A DNA stretch of 64,000 bases, taken from contig NZ_CP022743.1 of NCBI RefSeq assembly GCF_002257585.1, positions 5,146,001 through 5,210,000 on the forward strand, in the 5' to 3' direction. The DNA is from Mucilaginibacter xinganensis. GTDB taxonomy: Bacteria; Bacteroidota; Bacteroidia; Sphingobacteriales; Sphingobacteriaceae. The translations under genes were made by a program, and so were the position numbers. This document shows, in pieces, positions 1 to 9,158 of the stretch. The notes under the pieces are model-generated. The model searched no databases. It saw nothing but the letters and a program-made list of their open reading frames with translations, and was not told where the DNA came from. Every line of letters starts with the position of its first letter. Position 1 is the stretch's first letter.

Positions 1-871
1 TGTTGCCAACTGTTTTTCCCTTCCAGCCGCATTGTTCAATGAGCCATCCGGCGGCTAGTTTAACCAATCCTTCACCCGCAGGATAGTTTACCACCTCCGG
101 GAAGTTAGCCTGCAGCCGGGTAAATTGTTTGGTGGTTATGATGGGGTTTTTAAAGAAACTGCCTGCATTTCCAATGGTTGATGGGTCGGGAAGCTTTGAC
201 ACGCGAATGTGAGACACCACCTGCGAAACATCTTTTAAAGTTGGTTCAGTAATACCTCGGTTGGTCAGTTCCTGTTCAATAGCGCCGTATTTTAAATTAA
301 ATCGAGGCGTAAGTGACAATTGGAACTTTACCGATACAATAATATATTGGCCTTTAAGCTCACTTTTAAAAACACTTTCCCGGTATTCAAAATTACAGTC
401 GGCTTTGGTAAATGTTTTAAAAGTACCGGTTTCTATTTCAAAAGCGCAGCAGCTAAAAAAAACGTCTTTAAGTTCAACGCCGTAAGCGCCGATATTTTGT
501 ATGGGCGATGCACCTACTGAGCCCGGGATCAAACTCAGGTTTTCCATACCTGCATATTCGCGGGCTATACAAAAGTTCACCAGGTCATTCCACACTTCGC
601 CGGCACCGGCCTCAACAAATACCTCATCCTTACTGATGCGGTGTTCAATGCCGCGGATATTCATGCGGATTACCAGTCCGTTGTAATCATTCAAAAACAG
701 CATATTGCTTCCACCGCCTAATACCAGGCGCGAAAGAGCCTTCCATTGCGGATCCATAAAAAGCTCAACCAAATCGTCCTTATGGTTTATTTCAACAAAA
801 AAACGGGCTTTCGCGTCAATGCCAAAAGAATTGAAATTTTTAAGCGATATGTTTTCCTGGATTTGAAGCAT
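1..871 (-). CDS. murB: UDP-N-acetylenolpyruvoylglucosamine reductase MurB (3' end outside window)
   Basis: MurB reduces UDP-GlcNAc-enolpyruvate to UDP-MurNAc with NADPH in cytoplasmic peptidoglycan precursor synthesis. Translating the minus strand from the ATG at 871-869 gives MLQIQENISLKNFNSFGID, a typical MurB start. An FAD-binding region follows with LVLGGGSNML (about residues 56-65) and AGAGEVWNDLV, then the substrate loop SLIPGSVGASPIQNIGAYG with the catalytic-type Ser/Gly segment. Further on come SKLPDPSTIGNAGSFFKNP and PAGEGLVKLAAGWLIEQCG, both MurB hallmarks. About 290 codons are present; the last 40-50 residues lie beyond the left edge. The reading frame is intact. The upstream sequence carries a short tandem-like repeat. 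Identification rests on motif recognition and is firm. Confidence 0.95.
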   Translation of the reverse strand, partial: MLQIQENISLKNFNSFGIDAKARFFVEINHKDDLVELFMDPQWKALSRLVLGGGSNMLFLNDYNGLVIRMNIRGIEHRISKDEVFVEAGAGEVWNDLVNFCIAREYAGMENLSLIPGSVGASPIQNIGAYGVELKDVFFSCCAFEIETGTFKTFTKADCNFEYRESVFKSELKGQYIIVSVKFQLSLTPRFNLKYGAIEQELTNRGITEPTLKDVSQVVSHIRVSKLPDPSTIGNAGSFFKNPIITTKQFTRLQANFPEVVNYPAGEGLVKLAAGWLIEQCGWKGKTVGN

Positions 872-876
872 AGTTA

Positions 877-939
877 TTGATGTGCGCACATGCGGATGTG
901 CAAATGTGCGGATTGATGTGCAGATGTGCAAATTGCAGA
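877..939. repeat. imperfect tandem repeat of GATGTGCA/AATGTGCG units
   Basis: Between murB and the DUF4184 gene the DNA is built from repeated 8-10 base words: GATGTGC appears three or more times, with AAATGTGCG, GGATGTGCAAA and CAGATGTGCAAA variants. It does not resemble the flanking coding DNA and has no open frame of note. It looks like a short intergenic repeat element rather than a CRISPR or a protein-coding repeat, and it would sit in the murB leader. Confidence 0.55.
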
Positions 940-942
940 TAG

Positions 943-1677
943 TTATACCATAGGTTGAACCCGCTCTGCAAGCATCGTTGCCACAATAAGCCCAATCACT
1001 CCCCCTGAAACAACCGTTACAATTAACGTTCCGTACTGATGCAATGGCATTCCCGTAGCAAGCTTTATAGCTACCACCACTACCATCACCAATATTATTT
1101 GCAGCCAATAACCGGCAATGCTTGTAGCCCTGGTAAGTTTGCCCCTGGGCAGCATATAATAACTTATTAAAATAATTAATGCCCCCGCCGCCGTACTGGC
1201 ATGTTGTAAAAGGGTATAGATATAGAACCGGTAACCATGCACCTTAACAATACGCGATAAATAAGCAAAACGCTTTACAAACATACCGCCGGGATGTGTA
1301 AAGCCATCCCATAAAATATGCGTTGCAGCACCTATGGCAACGGAGATCAGGATAGCCAAAAAGTATTTTAGTGTGTAATAAGTTATAAAGCCCCTTAAGC
1401 TAAAAAACCTCCGGTTTATACCTGCGGGCAAATGGGTAATAAGTTTATCCTTAACAAAGATCTCGTATAAAATAACCAGGATATAGGCTAATGGAATATC
1501 AAACCAAATAAAGCCCTGCCAGGTATGACTGTAGCGGCTCAACATCCGCATGCGGATAAGGTATTCAAAATCGGGCACCATGCTGCCAATAACCAAACCG
1601 GTAAGTGACAAACCTTTCGCCAGCCTCCCTAATGGTAAAACAACAGCAGGATGTGAAAAAGTGAAAGGCATTCCCAA
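943..1677 (-). CDS. DUF4184 family integral membrane protein
   Basis: A 244-residue membrane protein. The N-terminus has the FTFSHPAVVLPL segment and the SMVPDFEYLIRM motif (about residues 32-43) typical of DUF4184, followed by several hydrophobic helices (roughly residues 60-78, 100-125, 150-172, 185-205, 215-235). ATHILWDGFTHPGG carries a conserved His/Asp pair that recalls membrane metal-dependent hydrolases of the YdjM/YfhO kind, but no activity is known for this family. It is a single gene divergent from parC. The ATG at 1677 precedes the conserved N-terminus directly. Family assignment is likely; function is unknown. Confidence 0.8.
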   Translation of the reverse strand: MGMPFTFSHPAVVLPLGRLAKGLSLTGLVIGSMVPDFEYLIRMRMLSRYSHTWQGFIWFDIPLAYILVILYEIFVKDKLITHLPAGINRRFFSLRGFITYYTLKYFLAILISVAIGAATHILWDGFTHPGGMFVKRFAYLSRIVKVHGYRFYIYTLLQHASTAAGALIILISYYMLPRGKLTRATSIAGYWLQIILVMVVVVAIKLATGMPLHQYGTLIVTVVSGGVIGLIVATMLAERVQPMV

Positions 1678-1860
1678 ATATACAATCTAGCCGGGTATTT
1701 TTTTTAAACGGACATTCTTTTATGGGGTAAGCTTAAATTTTAATTCAGCAGGTTCAGAGTATTTCAGTTATTAATAATTCGTCTTAATATTTTCAAATCT
1801 TCAAATTCCAAAATCTCCAAATTAAGCTATCTTTACCCATCCAAAATTTTTTAGCTAATA

Positions 1861-4653
1861 ATGAGTGAAGATTTAAATCAAGACGAGATACCTGCCAATA
1901 GCGAAGAAAAACTCCACAACATTACCTCACTCGACGGGCTGTACGAAAACTGGTTCCTGGATTACGCCTCTTACGTAATTCTTGACCGTGCTGTTCCGCA
2001 CATTAACGATGGTTTAAAGCCCGTGCAGCGCCGTATTCTTCACTCATTAAAGGAGATGGACGACGGGCGTTTTAACAAAGCCGCCAACGTTATTGGTAAC
2101 ACCATGAAATATCACCCGCACGGGGATGCTTCCATCGGTGATGCCATGGTACAAATAGGACAAAAAAACCTGTTGATTGACTGCCAGGGAAACTGGGGCG
2201 ACCCGGTAACCGGCGACTCCGCTGCTGCGCCGCGTTATATTGAGGCCCGTCTTTCAAAATTTGCACTCGAAGTTGTTTTTAACCCGGATACTACCGACTG
2301 GCAGGCCAGCTACGACGGCCGTAACCGCGAACCGATCACCTTGCCGGTTAAATTCCCTTTACTGCTTGCACAAGGTGCCGATGGTATTGCCGTAGGACTG
2401 GCAACCAAGATAATGCCGCATAACTTTATTGAGCTGATAGATGCATCAATTGAAGTGCTAAAAGGCAACTTACCTAATTTAATGCCCGATTTCCCCACCG
2501 GGGGAATGGCTGACGCCTCCGCCTATAACGACGGACAACGGGGAGGTAAAGTTAGGATCAGGGCAAAAATTGAGGAACGGGATAAAAAAACGCTGGCCAT
2601 AACCGAAATTCCGTTTAGCACCACTACCGGTGGACTGATGGAAAGTATAGTAGCGGCTAACGAAAAAGGTAAAATAAAGATCAAGAAGATAGAGGACAAT
2701 ACATCCAGCAGCGTGGAAATTGTGGTGCACCTGGCACCCGGAATTTCACCGGATGTAACTATTGATGCCTTGTATGCCTTTACTGACTGTGAAGTTTCTA
2801 TCTCACCAAACACCTGCGTAATTCAGCACGATAAGCCGCGCTTTATGAGCGTTAATGACATGCTTACCGAAAGCACGCATTATACCCGCCAGCTGCTTAA
2901 AATGGAGCTGGAGATCAGGCTGAAAGAGCTAATGGAAAAGATCTTTTTCAGCTCGCTGCTTAAGATTTTTATCCAGGAAGGCATGTACAAGCATCCTGAC
3001 TACGAAACTTCCAGCAACTTCGAAATGGTGCTTGAAGTTTTGAACAGGCTGTTTGAGCCATTCTTCCCAATGTTTTACAGGGCTATTTTACCCGAAGATT
3101 ACAAGAAGCTGATTGATAAGCCAATGAGCAGTATCACCCGTTTTGATGTAAAGAAAACGGATGAGCAGATAAAAGGCCTGGAGGCTGAAATAAAAGAGGT
3201 AAAACATCACCTCAAACATTTAACAGATTATACTATTGCCTGGTTCCTTAAACTGAAAGAAAAATATGGCAAGGGCCGCGAACGTAAAACAGAGCTGCGC
3301 ACCTTTGATAAAGTAGAAGCAGCCCAGGTAGCCCTGGCAAATGCCAAACTGTATGTTAACCGTGTGGATGGATTTATTGGTGCGGGCTTAAAAAAGGACG
3401 AATTTGTAACTGATTGCTCAGATATCGACGAGATCATTGTTTTTCGTGAGGATGGACGCTGCCTGATCACCAAGGTACAGGATAAAGTTTTTGTTGGGAA
3501 AGAGATCATCCACGTAGCGGTATTTAAAAAGAATGACGAACGTACCGTTTACAACATGATTTATAAAGACGGACAGAGCGGGGTGAGTTACGTAAAGCGT
3601 TTTTCGGTTGTAGGCGTTACCCGCGACAAAGAATACGATTTAACCAAGGGTACCAAAGGAACAAGGGTATTATACTTCTCAGCTAATCCGAACGGCGAGG
3701 CTGAAATTGTTAATGTGCAGTTAAAGCCGCACAGCAAGCTCAAAAAACTACAGTTTGACGAAGACTTTGCCGCATTGACCATTAAGGGCCGTGGCTCTAT
3801 GGGTAACATCATCACCAAATATCCTGTTAAAAAAATCCTGCTGAAGAGCAAAGGCATTTCAACACTGGCAGGAAGAAAGATTTGGTATGATGATATTTTG
3901 AAACGACTGAATGCTGACGGCCGCGGAAAATACCTGGGTGAATTTGATGGCGACGATAAAATATTAACGGTGTTAAGCAATGGCATTTATGAACTCACCA
4001 GCTTCGACCTTAATAATCACTTTGATGATAAAATGATTGTGATTGAAAAATACGATCCTGCCAGGATATTTTCGGTTATTCATATTGATGGCAAATCGAA
4101 AAACTATATGGTTAAAAGGTTTGTATTTGAAAACCTGGCCATAGGTAAACAGGTTAGCATTATTAGCGATGAGAACGGTTCAAAATTAGTAATGATCTCG
4201 CGTGCGGCACAGCCAATTGTAAAAGTGCAGCAGCTAAAAGGTAAGGAACAAACGCCCGAAACCCTTGAACTGGATCTTTCCGCTTTGATTGATGTTAAGG
4301 GAATGAAAGCCATGGGTAACCGTTTATCACAGCATCCCATAAAATCAGTTGACCTGATGGCTGAAATAGAGGCGGAAGAAGAAGCTGTAATACCAGCTGA
4401 GGCAGATACTACTGCCGGCGAAAAAGAAGAGGTTGAAGCTACCATTGAAGAAACAAAAGATATTGAGGTTGAAAAACGGGAAATAAAAATAGCAGAACCT
4501 AACCATTCATCTGAACAAGATAAAAAACCAGCTGATCAATTGACAGAATCGCCCAAAAAACCAACGGAACCGCAGCCAAAAAAAATAGATTTTGAAATAA
4601 CAAACCCTGATGATATTGATATAGACGATACCGGGCAGTTGGGATTGTTTTAA
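1861..4653 (+). CDS. parC: DNA topoisomerase IV subunit A (ParC), with charged C-terminal tail
   Basis: ParC is the DNA-cleaving subunit of topoisomerase IV, which decatenates daughter chromosomes together with ParE. The start (residues 24-60) has the DYASYVILDRAVPHINDGLK and PVQRRIL block. KYHPHGD (83-89) and the active-site APRYIEARL with catalytic Tyr126 follow, then the tower/coiled-coil part around residues 340-470 and six beta-pinwheel-type blades to about residue 840. Residues about 845-930 form a Glu/Lys/Pro-rich, probably disordered tail that ends in DDTGQLGLF. At 930 residues it is longer than E. coli ParC (about 750) but normal for Bacteroidota. A gyrA assignment is less likely because of the Bacteroidota ParC-like tail and domain pattern. 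Monocistronic, followed by a likely terminator. Confidence 0.93.
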   Translation: MSEDLNQDEIPANSEEKLHNITSLDGLYENWFLDYASYVILDRAVPHINDGLKPVQRRILHSLKEMDDGRFNKAANVIGNTMKYHPHGDASIGDAMVQIGQKNLLIDCQGNWGDPVTGDSAAAPRYIEARLSKFALEVVFNPDTTDWQASYDGRNREPITLPVKFPLLLAQGADGIAVGLATKIMPHNFIELIDASIEVLKGNLPNLMPDFPTGGMADASAYNDGQRGGKVRIRAKIEERDKKTLAITEIPFSTTTGGLMESIVAANEKGKIKIKKIEDNTSSSVEIVVHLAPGISPDVTIDALYAFTDCEVSISPNTCVIQHDKPRFMSVNDMLTESTHYTRQLLKMELEIRLKELMEKIFFSSLLKIFIQEGMYKHPDYETSSNFEMVLEVLNRLFEPFFPMFYRAILPEDYKKLIDKPMSSITRFDVKKTDEQIKGLEAEIKEVKHHLKHLTDYTIAWFLKLKEKYGKGRERKTELRTFDKVEAAQVALANAKLYVNRVDGFIGAGLKKDEFVTDCSDIDEIIVFREDGRCLITKVQDKVFVGKEIIHVAVFKKNDERTVYNMIYKDGQSGVSYVKRFSVVGVTRDKEYDLTKGTKGTRVLYFSANPNGEAEIVNVQLKPHSKLKKLQFDEDFAALTIKGRGSMGNIITKYPVKKILLKSKGISTLAGRKIWYDDILKRLNADGRGKYLGEFDGDDKILTVLSNGIYELTSFDLNNHFDDKMIVIEKYDPARIFSVIHIDGKSKNYMVKRFVFENLAIGKQVSIISDENGSKLVMISRAAQPIVKVQQLKGKEQTPETLELDLSALIDVKGMKAMGNRLSQHPIKSVDLMAEIEAEEEAVIPAEADTTAGEKEEVEATIEETKDIEVEKREIKIAEPNHSSEQDKKPADQLTESPKKPTEPQPKKIDFEITNPDDIDIDDTGQLGLF

Positions 4654-4669
4654 GTTAATTTTAATACAA

Positions 4670-4698
4670 ACGGGGCGGCAAATCGTCGGCCCTGTTTT
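4670..4698 (+). terminator. probable terminator after parC
   Basis: ACGGGGC (4670-4676) pairs with GCCCTGT (4689-4695), with one G-U pair, and a short T run follows. It lies between the convergent ends of parC and the sterol-desaturase gene. The T run is short, so confidence is moderate. Confidence 0.45.
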
Positions 4699-4749
4699 GA
4701 AATGGCAATTTTAGCAGGTAAAGCAATTCAAAGATATCCGTTAATCGCT

Positions 4750-5601
4750 TTATAGCTCCGGCAGCGCTTCATCCCGCCCGGCAAAAGTTAATCCGGTTTT
4801 TTTGGATTCTTTAAGCTGGTCACGGATAATTTTACCTTCCTCCCGTTGTTCAACAATCCTGTTAAAGCTGTCTTCATATTCAGGGTGATTGGTATGCATT
4901 ATCCTGTCCCAAAAATTCAGGTACAGCCCATAATTACATTTAACAAGCCGGTGGTGCATGTTATGATGGGTTGATGTGTTATGCCACTTAAATATTTTAT
5001 GGCTGGCAAACCCTTTTGGGAACAGTTCATAGCCGAGATGTCCGGCGACATTTAACAATAAACTATAGAATCCGAATACCACTATTGCCGAAGCGTGGTG
5101 AGGAATGGTAAACGAAATAAGCGGGATAATACTGACTTCAACCACCGCTTCGAGCGGGTGAAAAGCGTAAGCCGCAAATGGTGTTGGATTAATAGAGAGG
5201 TGGTGCGTTTTATGCACATATTTAAATAGTGGCTTCCAGTGCATTAACCGGTGTGTCCAATAAAAATAGGTATCATGTAACAGGATCATTAGCAAAATAC
5301 TGATAAAATAATACACATAGCCATATTTATTTATAGGCGCATATACCAGTGTCAACCCTTTGGCACCAGCTATTATGGTAAGCGTTATAATTAAACCAAA
5401 TATCAGCACTGTAAAAAACGAATACTTTATTTCGCGGAAGATGTGCTGTTTATCCGGGTATTTCTGCTGAATTTTTGAGTACCAGTACTTCTTGTTCTTC
5501 CAAACATAAAAAAACAGGTAAAATAAACCAGTAAACAACAAGTAGCGGATGCTTATATTGAACAGTACGTTTAAAGTGTCGTATGAATAAAGCGCTTGCA
5601 T
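4750..5601 (-). CDS. sterol desaturase / fatty acid hydroxylase family membrane protein
   Basis: A 283-residue di-iron membrane hydroxylase of the FA_hydroxylase superfamily. Hydrophobic segments lie near residues 12-32, 50-75, 85-105 and 150-180. The histidine boxes that bind the two irons are visible: HDTYFYWTHRLMH (about 109-121), HKTHH (about 130-134) and HHNMHH (about 217-222). The substrate cannot be read from the sequence; related proteins act on sterols, carotenoids or lipids. It lies 19 bp downstream of cdaA on the same strand and is probably co-transcribed. The last 40 residues are charged and variable. Family call is firm, substrate unknown. Confidence 0.88.
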   Translation of the reverse strand: MQALYSYDTLNVLFNISIRYLLFTGLFYLFFYVWKNKKYWYSKIQQKYPDKQHIFREIKYSFFTVLIFGLIITLTIIAGAKGLTLVYAPINKYGYVYYFISILLMILLHDTYFYWTHRLMHWKPLFKYVHKTHHLSINPTPFAAYAFHPLEAVVEVSIIPLISFTIPHHASAIVVFGFYSLLLNVAGHLGYELFPKGFASHKIFKWHNTSTHHNMHHRLVKCNYGLYLNFWDRIMHTNHPEYEDSFNRIVEQREEGKIIRDQLKESKKTGLTFAGRDEALPEL

Positions 5602-5620
5602 ACAGTAGTAACGTTAAAAA

Positions 5621-6412
5621 TCAAAAATCCTTATTCAGCAATTTCTCAAGCTCGGCAAAGCTGATGTTCATTTTAACGCGGCCCTGTTTGGCATAAGAGA
5701 TTTCTCCCGTTTCTTCAGATACTATTATAGCAGTAGCGTCATTAGCTTCAGTTACACCAATACCGGCCCGGTGGCGCAAACCGAATTGCGTGGGAAGGTC
5801 CGTCTTTTCAGTAAGTGGTAATATGCAGCTGGCCGATTTTATTTTATTCTCGGCAATAACTACTGCACCATCATGCAGCGGACTGTTCTTTTGAAAGATA
5901 CTCTCCAGCAAACGTTTCGAGATCTTAGCCTCAATTACTTCACAACTATTCTGGTAAAACTGTTCGTCGTAATATTTTGCAAAAACAATCAGGGCGCCGG
6001 TACGGGTTTGCTTAAGGCTTTTACAGGCATCAATTATTGGCTTTATGCGGGCGTAGTTATCCTTTTCAATTTGTGCCTTACCAAAAAAGTACTGCCACCA
6101 TGCCTTGTTACGCTGTAACGAAGCATTTTTACCTACCAGCAGCAAAAACCGCCTGATCTCCTGCTGAAATAAAACTATAACCGCTATAATACCTACATCG
6201 GCCACCTTTTTAAGGATCCCGGCGAGTAGCGGCATCTTTTCTTCCGGAACAATGAAGTAAAGAATATAGATCAGGGTAAGCCCTATAAATATATTAGCAG
6301 CGATGGTTCCCCTTATAAGGTTATATAGCTGGTATATAATAATGGCCAGCAATAAAATATCCAGTACAGAAAAAGGAGTAATTTTTAAAAGGCCGAAATC
6401 AAACGCTTGCAT
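5621..6412 (-). CDS. cdaA: diadenylate cyclase CdaA (c-di-AMP synthase)
   Basis: CdaA condenses two ATP into the second messenger c-di-AMP. The 263-residue protein has three N-terminal membrane helices (about residues 14-32, 36-55, 68-84), a short amphipathic linker with QQEIRRFLLLVG, and a DAC domain. The catalytic signature is intact: DGAVVI at 181-186 and GLRHRAGIG with RHR at 213-215, followed by a TEANDATAIIVSEETG strand. Length and layout match the usual membrane-bound CdaA. In many Bacteroidota the gene follows folP; here the upstream gene is a truncated haemoglobin about 100 bp away. The ATG at 6412 gives the canonical N-terminus. Confidence 0.95.
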   Translation of the reverse strand: MQAFDFGLLKITPFSVLDILLLAIIIYQLYNLIRGTIAANIFIGLTLIYILYFIVPEEKMPLLAGILKKVADVGIIAVIVLFQQEIRRFLLLVGKNASLQRNKAWWQYFFGKAQIEKDNYARIKPIIDACKSLKQTRTGALIVFAKYYDEQFYQNSCEVIEAKISKRLLESIFQKNSPLHDGAVVIAENKIKSASCILPLTEKTDLPTQFGLRHRAGIGVTEANDATAIIVSEETGEISYAKQGRVKMNISFAELEKLLNKDF

Positions 6413-6515
6413 TTAGCTAAGGTAGGTTTTTAGTCCCAAAGTCGGAAAAACCCGGATGTCAGAAATCAGAATAACTTATTGGGGCCTCTTCCAAATTTCC
6501 GCACATACGCTCCCC

Positions 6516-6998
6516 CTATCCCTGAAATGGCCCCCCGGGCACGCCCCAGCCCCACCTGGGCATTGGCACATCGGGATCTTCGGTTACTTCATCCGTGTTT
6601 GAGTTAATCACTGCTATCCGGGTTCCCCATTCCAGGTAGGCTAAAAACGCAGAGCGAAACTCCGGGTCCGGCGGTAGCGCCAGTTCGTCGGCAGTTTCCA
6701 GCAGCAATTCCATCCAGCGTTTGCGGTGGGTTTCGGTAAGGTGTTTTTTAAGATGCTTTTTTATCATCAAAAAATGGCTGCCCTCTGATTCACTATAAAC
6801 TTTTGGACCGCCAAGCACTTCAGCAACAAAATGCGCCACGTGTAACCGGTGCGCTGCAGACATATGTTTAAAAACCGGCTCCAGGATCCCGTCCGCTAAA
6901 ACTTTATCATAAAAATTATCGAAAAGGGTTACAAATACAGGCATTCCGCCAGCCCATTCATAAAGCGTTGGGATTTTTGCGTGATGGTTTGCTGCCAT
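6516..6998 (-). CDS. group II truncated haemoglobin (trHbO type)
   Basis: A 160-residue small haem protein that binds O2 or NO. The globin core begins at TLYEWAGGMPVFVTLFDNFYDKV (about residues 11-33) with the conserved Tyr at FYDKV, followed by VFKHMSAAH, the FVAEVLGGPKVYSES turn and a His-rich helix containing HLKKHLTETHRKRW with the candidate proximal His. The C-terminal extension PMPRWGWGVPGGPFQG is characteristic of group II members. It stands alone between cdaA and the TerC gene with gaps of about 75-100 bp. A role in oxygen or nitrosative-stress chemistry is known for the family but cannot be told from the context. Confidence 0.88.
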   Translation of the reverse strand: MAANHHAKIPTLYEWAGGMPVFVTLFDNFYDKVLADGILEPVFKHMSAAHRLHVAHFVAEVLGGPKVYSESEGSHFLMIKKHLKKHLTETHRKRWMELLLETADELALPPDPEFRSAFLAYLEWGTRIAVINSNTDEVTEDPDVPMPRWGWGVPGGPFQG

Positions 6999-7073
6999 GA
7001 TTTTAGCTTTGGATAGTTGTAATGTTTAAAGATTGGAAAGTTATTTCGAAAGATCAACGTTTTTTCGCTGGCT

Positions 7074-8132
7074 CTAGCCTCTTTTTATTTCCTCTTTGTT
7101 CTTTGGGAACAACAACGAGGCGGCCACACTTATTAACAGGATAGCTAAAATTATCAGCAGCGACCGCGCGGTGTTGAGGCCGACTAGTTCAGCATATTCA
7201 GCCAACAGCATTTTAAGACCGATAAATGCCAGCAAGGCCGCAAGCCCTACCTTCAGATAATGGAACTTGTCAATAATATTAACCAACAAAAAGAACATGG
7301 AGCGCAAACCCAGTATGGCAAATATATTAGAGAAGAAGACGATATAAGGATCTTTGGTGATCGAAAATATAGCGGGGATGGAATCTACAGCAAACACCAG
7401 GTCGGTAAGCTCAATAATGAGCAAAACCAGGAAAAGCGGCGTCATCATTTTTTTGCCATTTATATTTACAAAAAACCTGTCGCCTTCAAATTGGGGATGC
7501 ACCGAAAAATACCGGGATGCCAGTTTAACCACCTTGTGATTCTCAGGGTCAATGTTTTCGTCTTTGTTGCGGTTAATGAACATGCTTACGCCTGTATAAA
7601 CCAAAAACGCACCGAAAAGGTAAAGGATCCAATGGAAATGTTCAATAAGTGTTGAACCCAGGAAAATAAAAGCAAACCGCATTACAACGGCACCGGCAAT
7701 ACCCCAAAAAAGCACTTTATGATAATGCCTGGGGCTAACACTAAAAGCTGTAAAAATCAGTACGATAACAAATATATTATCTACTGATAAAGCATATTCA
7801 ACAACATAACCGGTAATAAACTCTAACCCGAGGGCATTTCGATAAAGTTGCAGGCTGCCGGCAAAATCATTAGGATTAAGCTTAAGTTTATGAAAATGAG
7901 CGGCATTAACTTTCTGCAGAACGGCCAAACTATTGATATGGTGAAGCAAGTGCCCCCAGTTTAATATCAGCACATAAAACCCAAGCGCTAAAATCACCCA
8001 TACAGCGCTCATTATGCCGGCCCGCTTAAGGCTAACAGGTTTTTCGGGAGTGGCAAAAAGGCCCAAATCAAGGGCGAGCATTATTAAAATGAAAACGATA
8101 AAACCTGATATAAAGATCAGTTCGCTGCTCAT
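7074..8132 (-). CDS. TerC family integral membrane protein (Alx/TerC-like)
   Basis: A 352-residue polytopic membrane protein with eight or nine hydrophobic helices. The TerC core is clear: GYVVEYALSVDNIFVIVLIF (about residues 109-128), with the acidic VEY and SVDN residues in the membrane, and ELTDLVFAVDSIPAIFSIT (about 242-260) with the second acidic set TDLVFAVDS. Family members (Alx, TerC, MeeF/MeeY) are linked to manganese homeostasis or export and to tellurite resistance. Its start codon overlaps the stop of the upstream polyprenyl synthase gene by one base (TAATG), so the two are translationally coupled. No yybP-type Mn riboswitch was recognised upstream. Confidence 0.9.
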   Translation of the reverse strand: MSSELIFISGFIVFILIMLALDLGLFATPEKPVSLKRAGIMSAVWVILALGFYVLILNWGHLLHHINSLAVLQKVNAAHFHKLKLNPNDFAGSLQLYRNALGLEFITGYVVEYALSVDNIFVIVLIFTAFSVSPRHYHKVLFWGIAGAVVMRFAFIFLGSTLIEHFHWILYLFGAFLVYTGVSMFINRNKDENIDPENHKVVKLASRYFSVHPQFEGDRFFVNINGKKMMTPLFLVLLIIELTDLVFAVDSIPAIFSITKDPYIVFFSNIFAILGLRSMFFLLVNIIDKFHYLKVGLAALLAFIGLKMLLAEYAELVGLNTARSLLIILAILLISVAASLLFPKNKEEIKRG

Positions 8133-9106
8133 TATTTATTGCGTTCGGTGGTAAAGCGTACCAGTTGTTCCAGCCCGGTACGGGCCTCGCCCGCCGGGAA
8201 GGTATTTAATATTTCAAAGGCTTCGTCCTGATATTTCTTCATCTGGGTTTCTGCATACTGCAGTCCGCCGGTTTCTTTTACAAAGCTGATGATCTGCGCA
8301 ATTTTTGCGGGATCATCATTGTGGTTTTTAACCAGGTTGATCATTTTCTTTTTAACATCAGGCTTGCTGTTGTTAAGTGCGTAGATGAGCGGTAGCGTAA
8401 CCTTCTTTTCTTTGATATCAATACCTAGCGGCTTGCCTACATCATCGGTGCCAAAATCAAACATATCATCCTTTATCTGGAAGGCGATGCCTATCTTTTC
8501 GCCAAACAGGCGCATTTTTTCGATTATTTCATCAGCGGCCCCGGCTGACGCGGCCCCGCATTCGCAGCAACTGGCTATCAAGCTGGCCGTTTTCTGCCTG
8601 ATCACTTCGTAATAAACCTTTTCTTCAATATCCATCCGGCGCACTTTTTCCACCTGCAGCAATTCGCCTTCAATCATCTGCTCCATTGCTGTAGATACTA
8701 TTTTAAGGAACCTGTAGTCATCATTCTTCATGGAGAGCAGCAAGCCTTTCGACAGCAGGAAATCGCCAACCAAAACGGCAATTTTATTTTTCCATAAAGC
8801 GTTGATAGAGAAAAAACTGCGGCGCTGATAGGAGTTATCAACCACGTCGTCATGAATCAGTGTGGCGGTATGCAACAGTTCAACAAGCGCGGCACCGCGA
8901 TGCGTTGACTCATTGATGCCCCCGCAAATGCTGGCCGAAAAAAATACAAACATGGGCCTGATTTGCTTTCCCTTACGCTTAACGATATAGTGGGTGATAC
9001 GATCAAGCAGAGGAACCGAGCTTTGCATAGAAGCTTTAAATTTCCCCTCAAAAACATCTATATCCGCCGCAATAGGTTTTTTAATCTCGTTGATGCTCAG
9101 CATTAA
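8132..9106 (-). CDS. trans-polyprenyl diphosphate synthase (long-chain, quinone side chain)
   Basis: A 324-residue all-helical prenyltransferase that elongates allylic diphosphates with IPP, probably making the menaquinone side chain (IspB/HepT type). The first aspartate-rich motif is HDDVVDNS, near residues 84-91 of this start. The second is KDDMFDFGTDD. GKQIRPMFVF near the N-terminus is the IPP/metal loop. A longer frame exists from an ATG at 9157, but a TATGTTTG promoter-like element overlaps that codon, and the product starting MLSINEIKKPIAADID fits the usual family length. It is coupled to the TerC gene. Exact chain length cannot be read from the sequence. Confidence 0.9.
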   Translation of the reverse strand, partial: LMLSINEIKKPIAADIDVFEGKFKASMQSSVPLLDRITHYIVKRKGKQIRPMFVFFSASICGGINESTHRGAALVELLHTATLIHDDVVDNSYQRRSFFSINALWKNKIAVLVGDFLLSKGLLLSMKNDDYRFLKIVSTAMEQMIEGELLQVEKVRRMDIEEKVYYEVIRQKTASLIASCCECGAASAGAADEIIEKMRLFGEKIGIAFQIKDDMFDFGTDDVGKPLGIDIKEKKVTLPLIYALNNSKPDVKKKMINLVKNHNDDPAKIAQIISFVKETGGLQYAETQMKKYQDEAFEILNTFPAGEARTGLEQLVRFTTERNK

Positions 9107-9150
9107 ATTACCGCTTTTAAAATTTGAAGCCTGTTTTCGGGCTTTACGCA

Positions 9151-9158
9151 CAAACATA
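9151..9158 (-). promoter_or_regulatory. -7 element (TATGTTTG) for the polyprenyl synthase/TerC operon
   Basis: The minus strand reads TATGTTTG, matching the Bacteroidota -7 consensus TAnnTTTG, about 45 nt upstream of the chosen start at 9106. No convincing -33 TTG partner is seen at the right distance. It overlaps the alternative upstream ATG, which argues against that start. Confidence 0.4.

Noticed and set aside
877..939. CRISPR array
   Set aside because: The repeated words are 8-10 bases, degenerate and with no regular spacers, and no cas gene is present.
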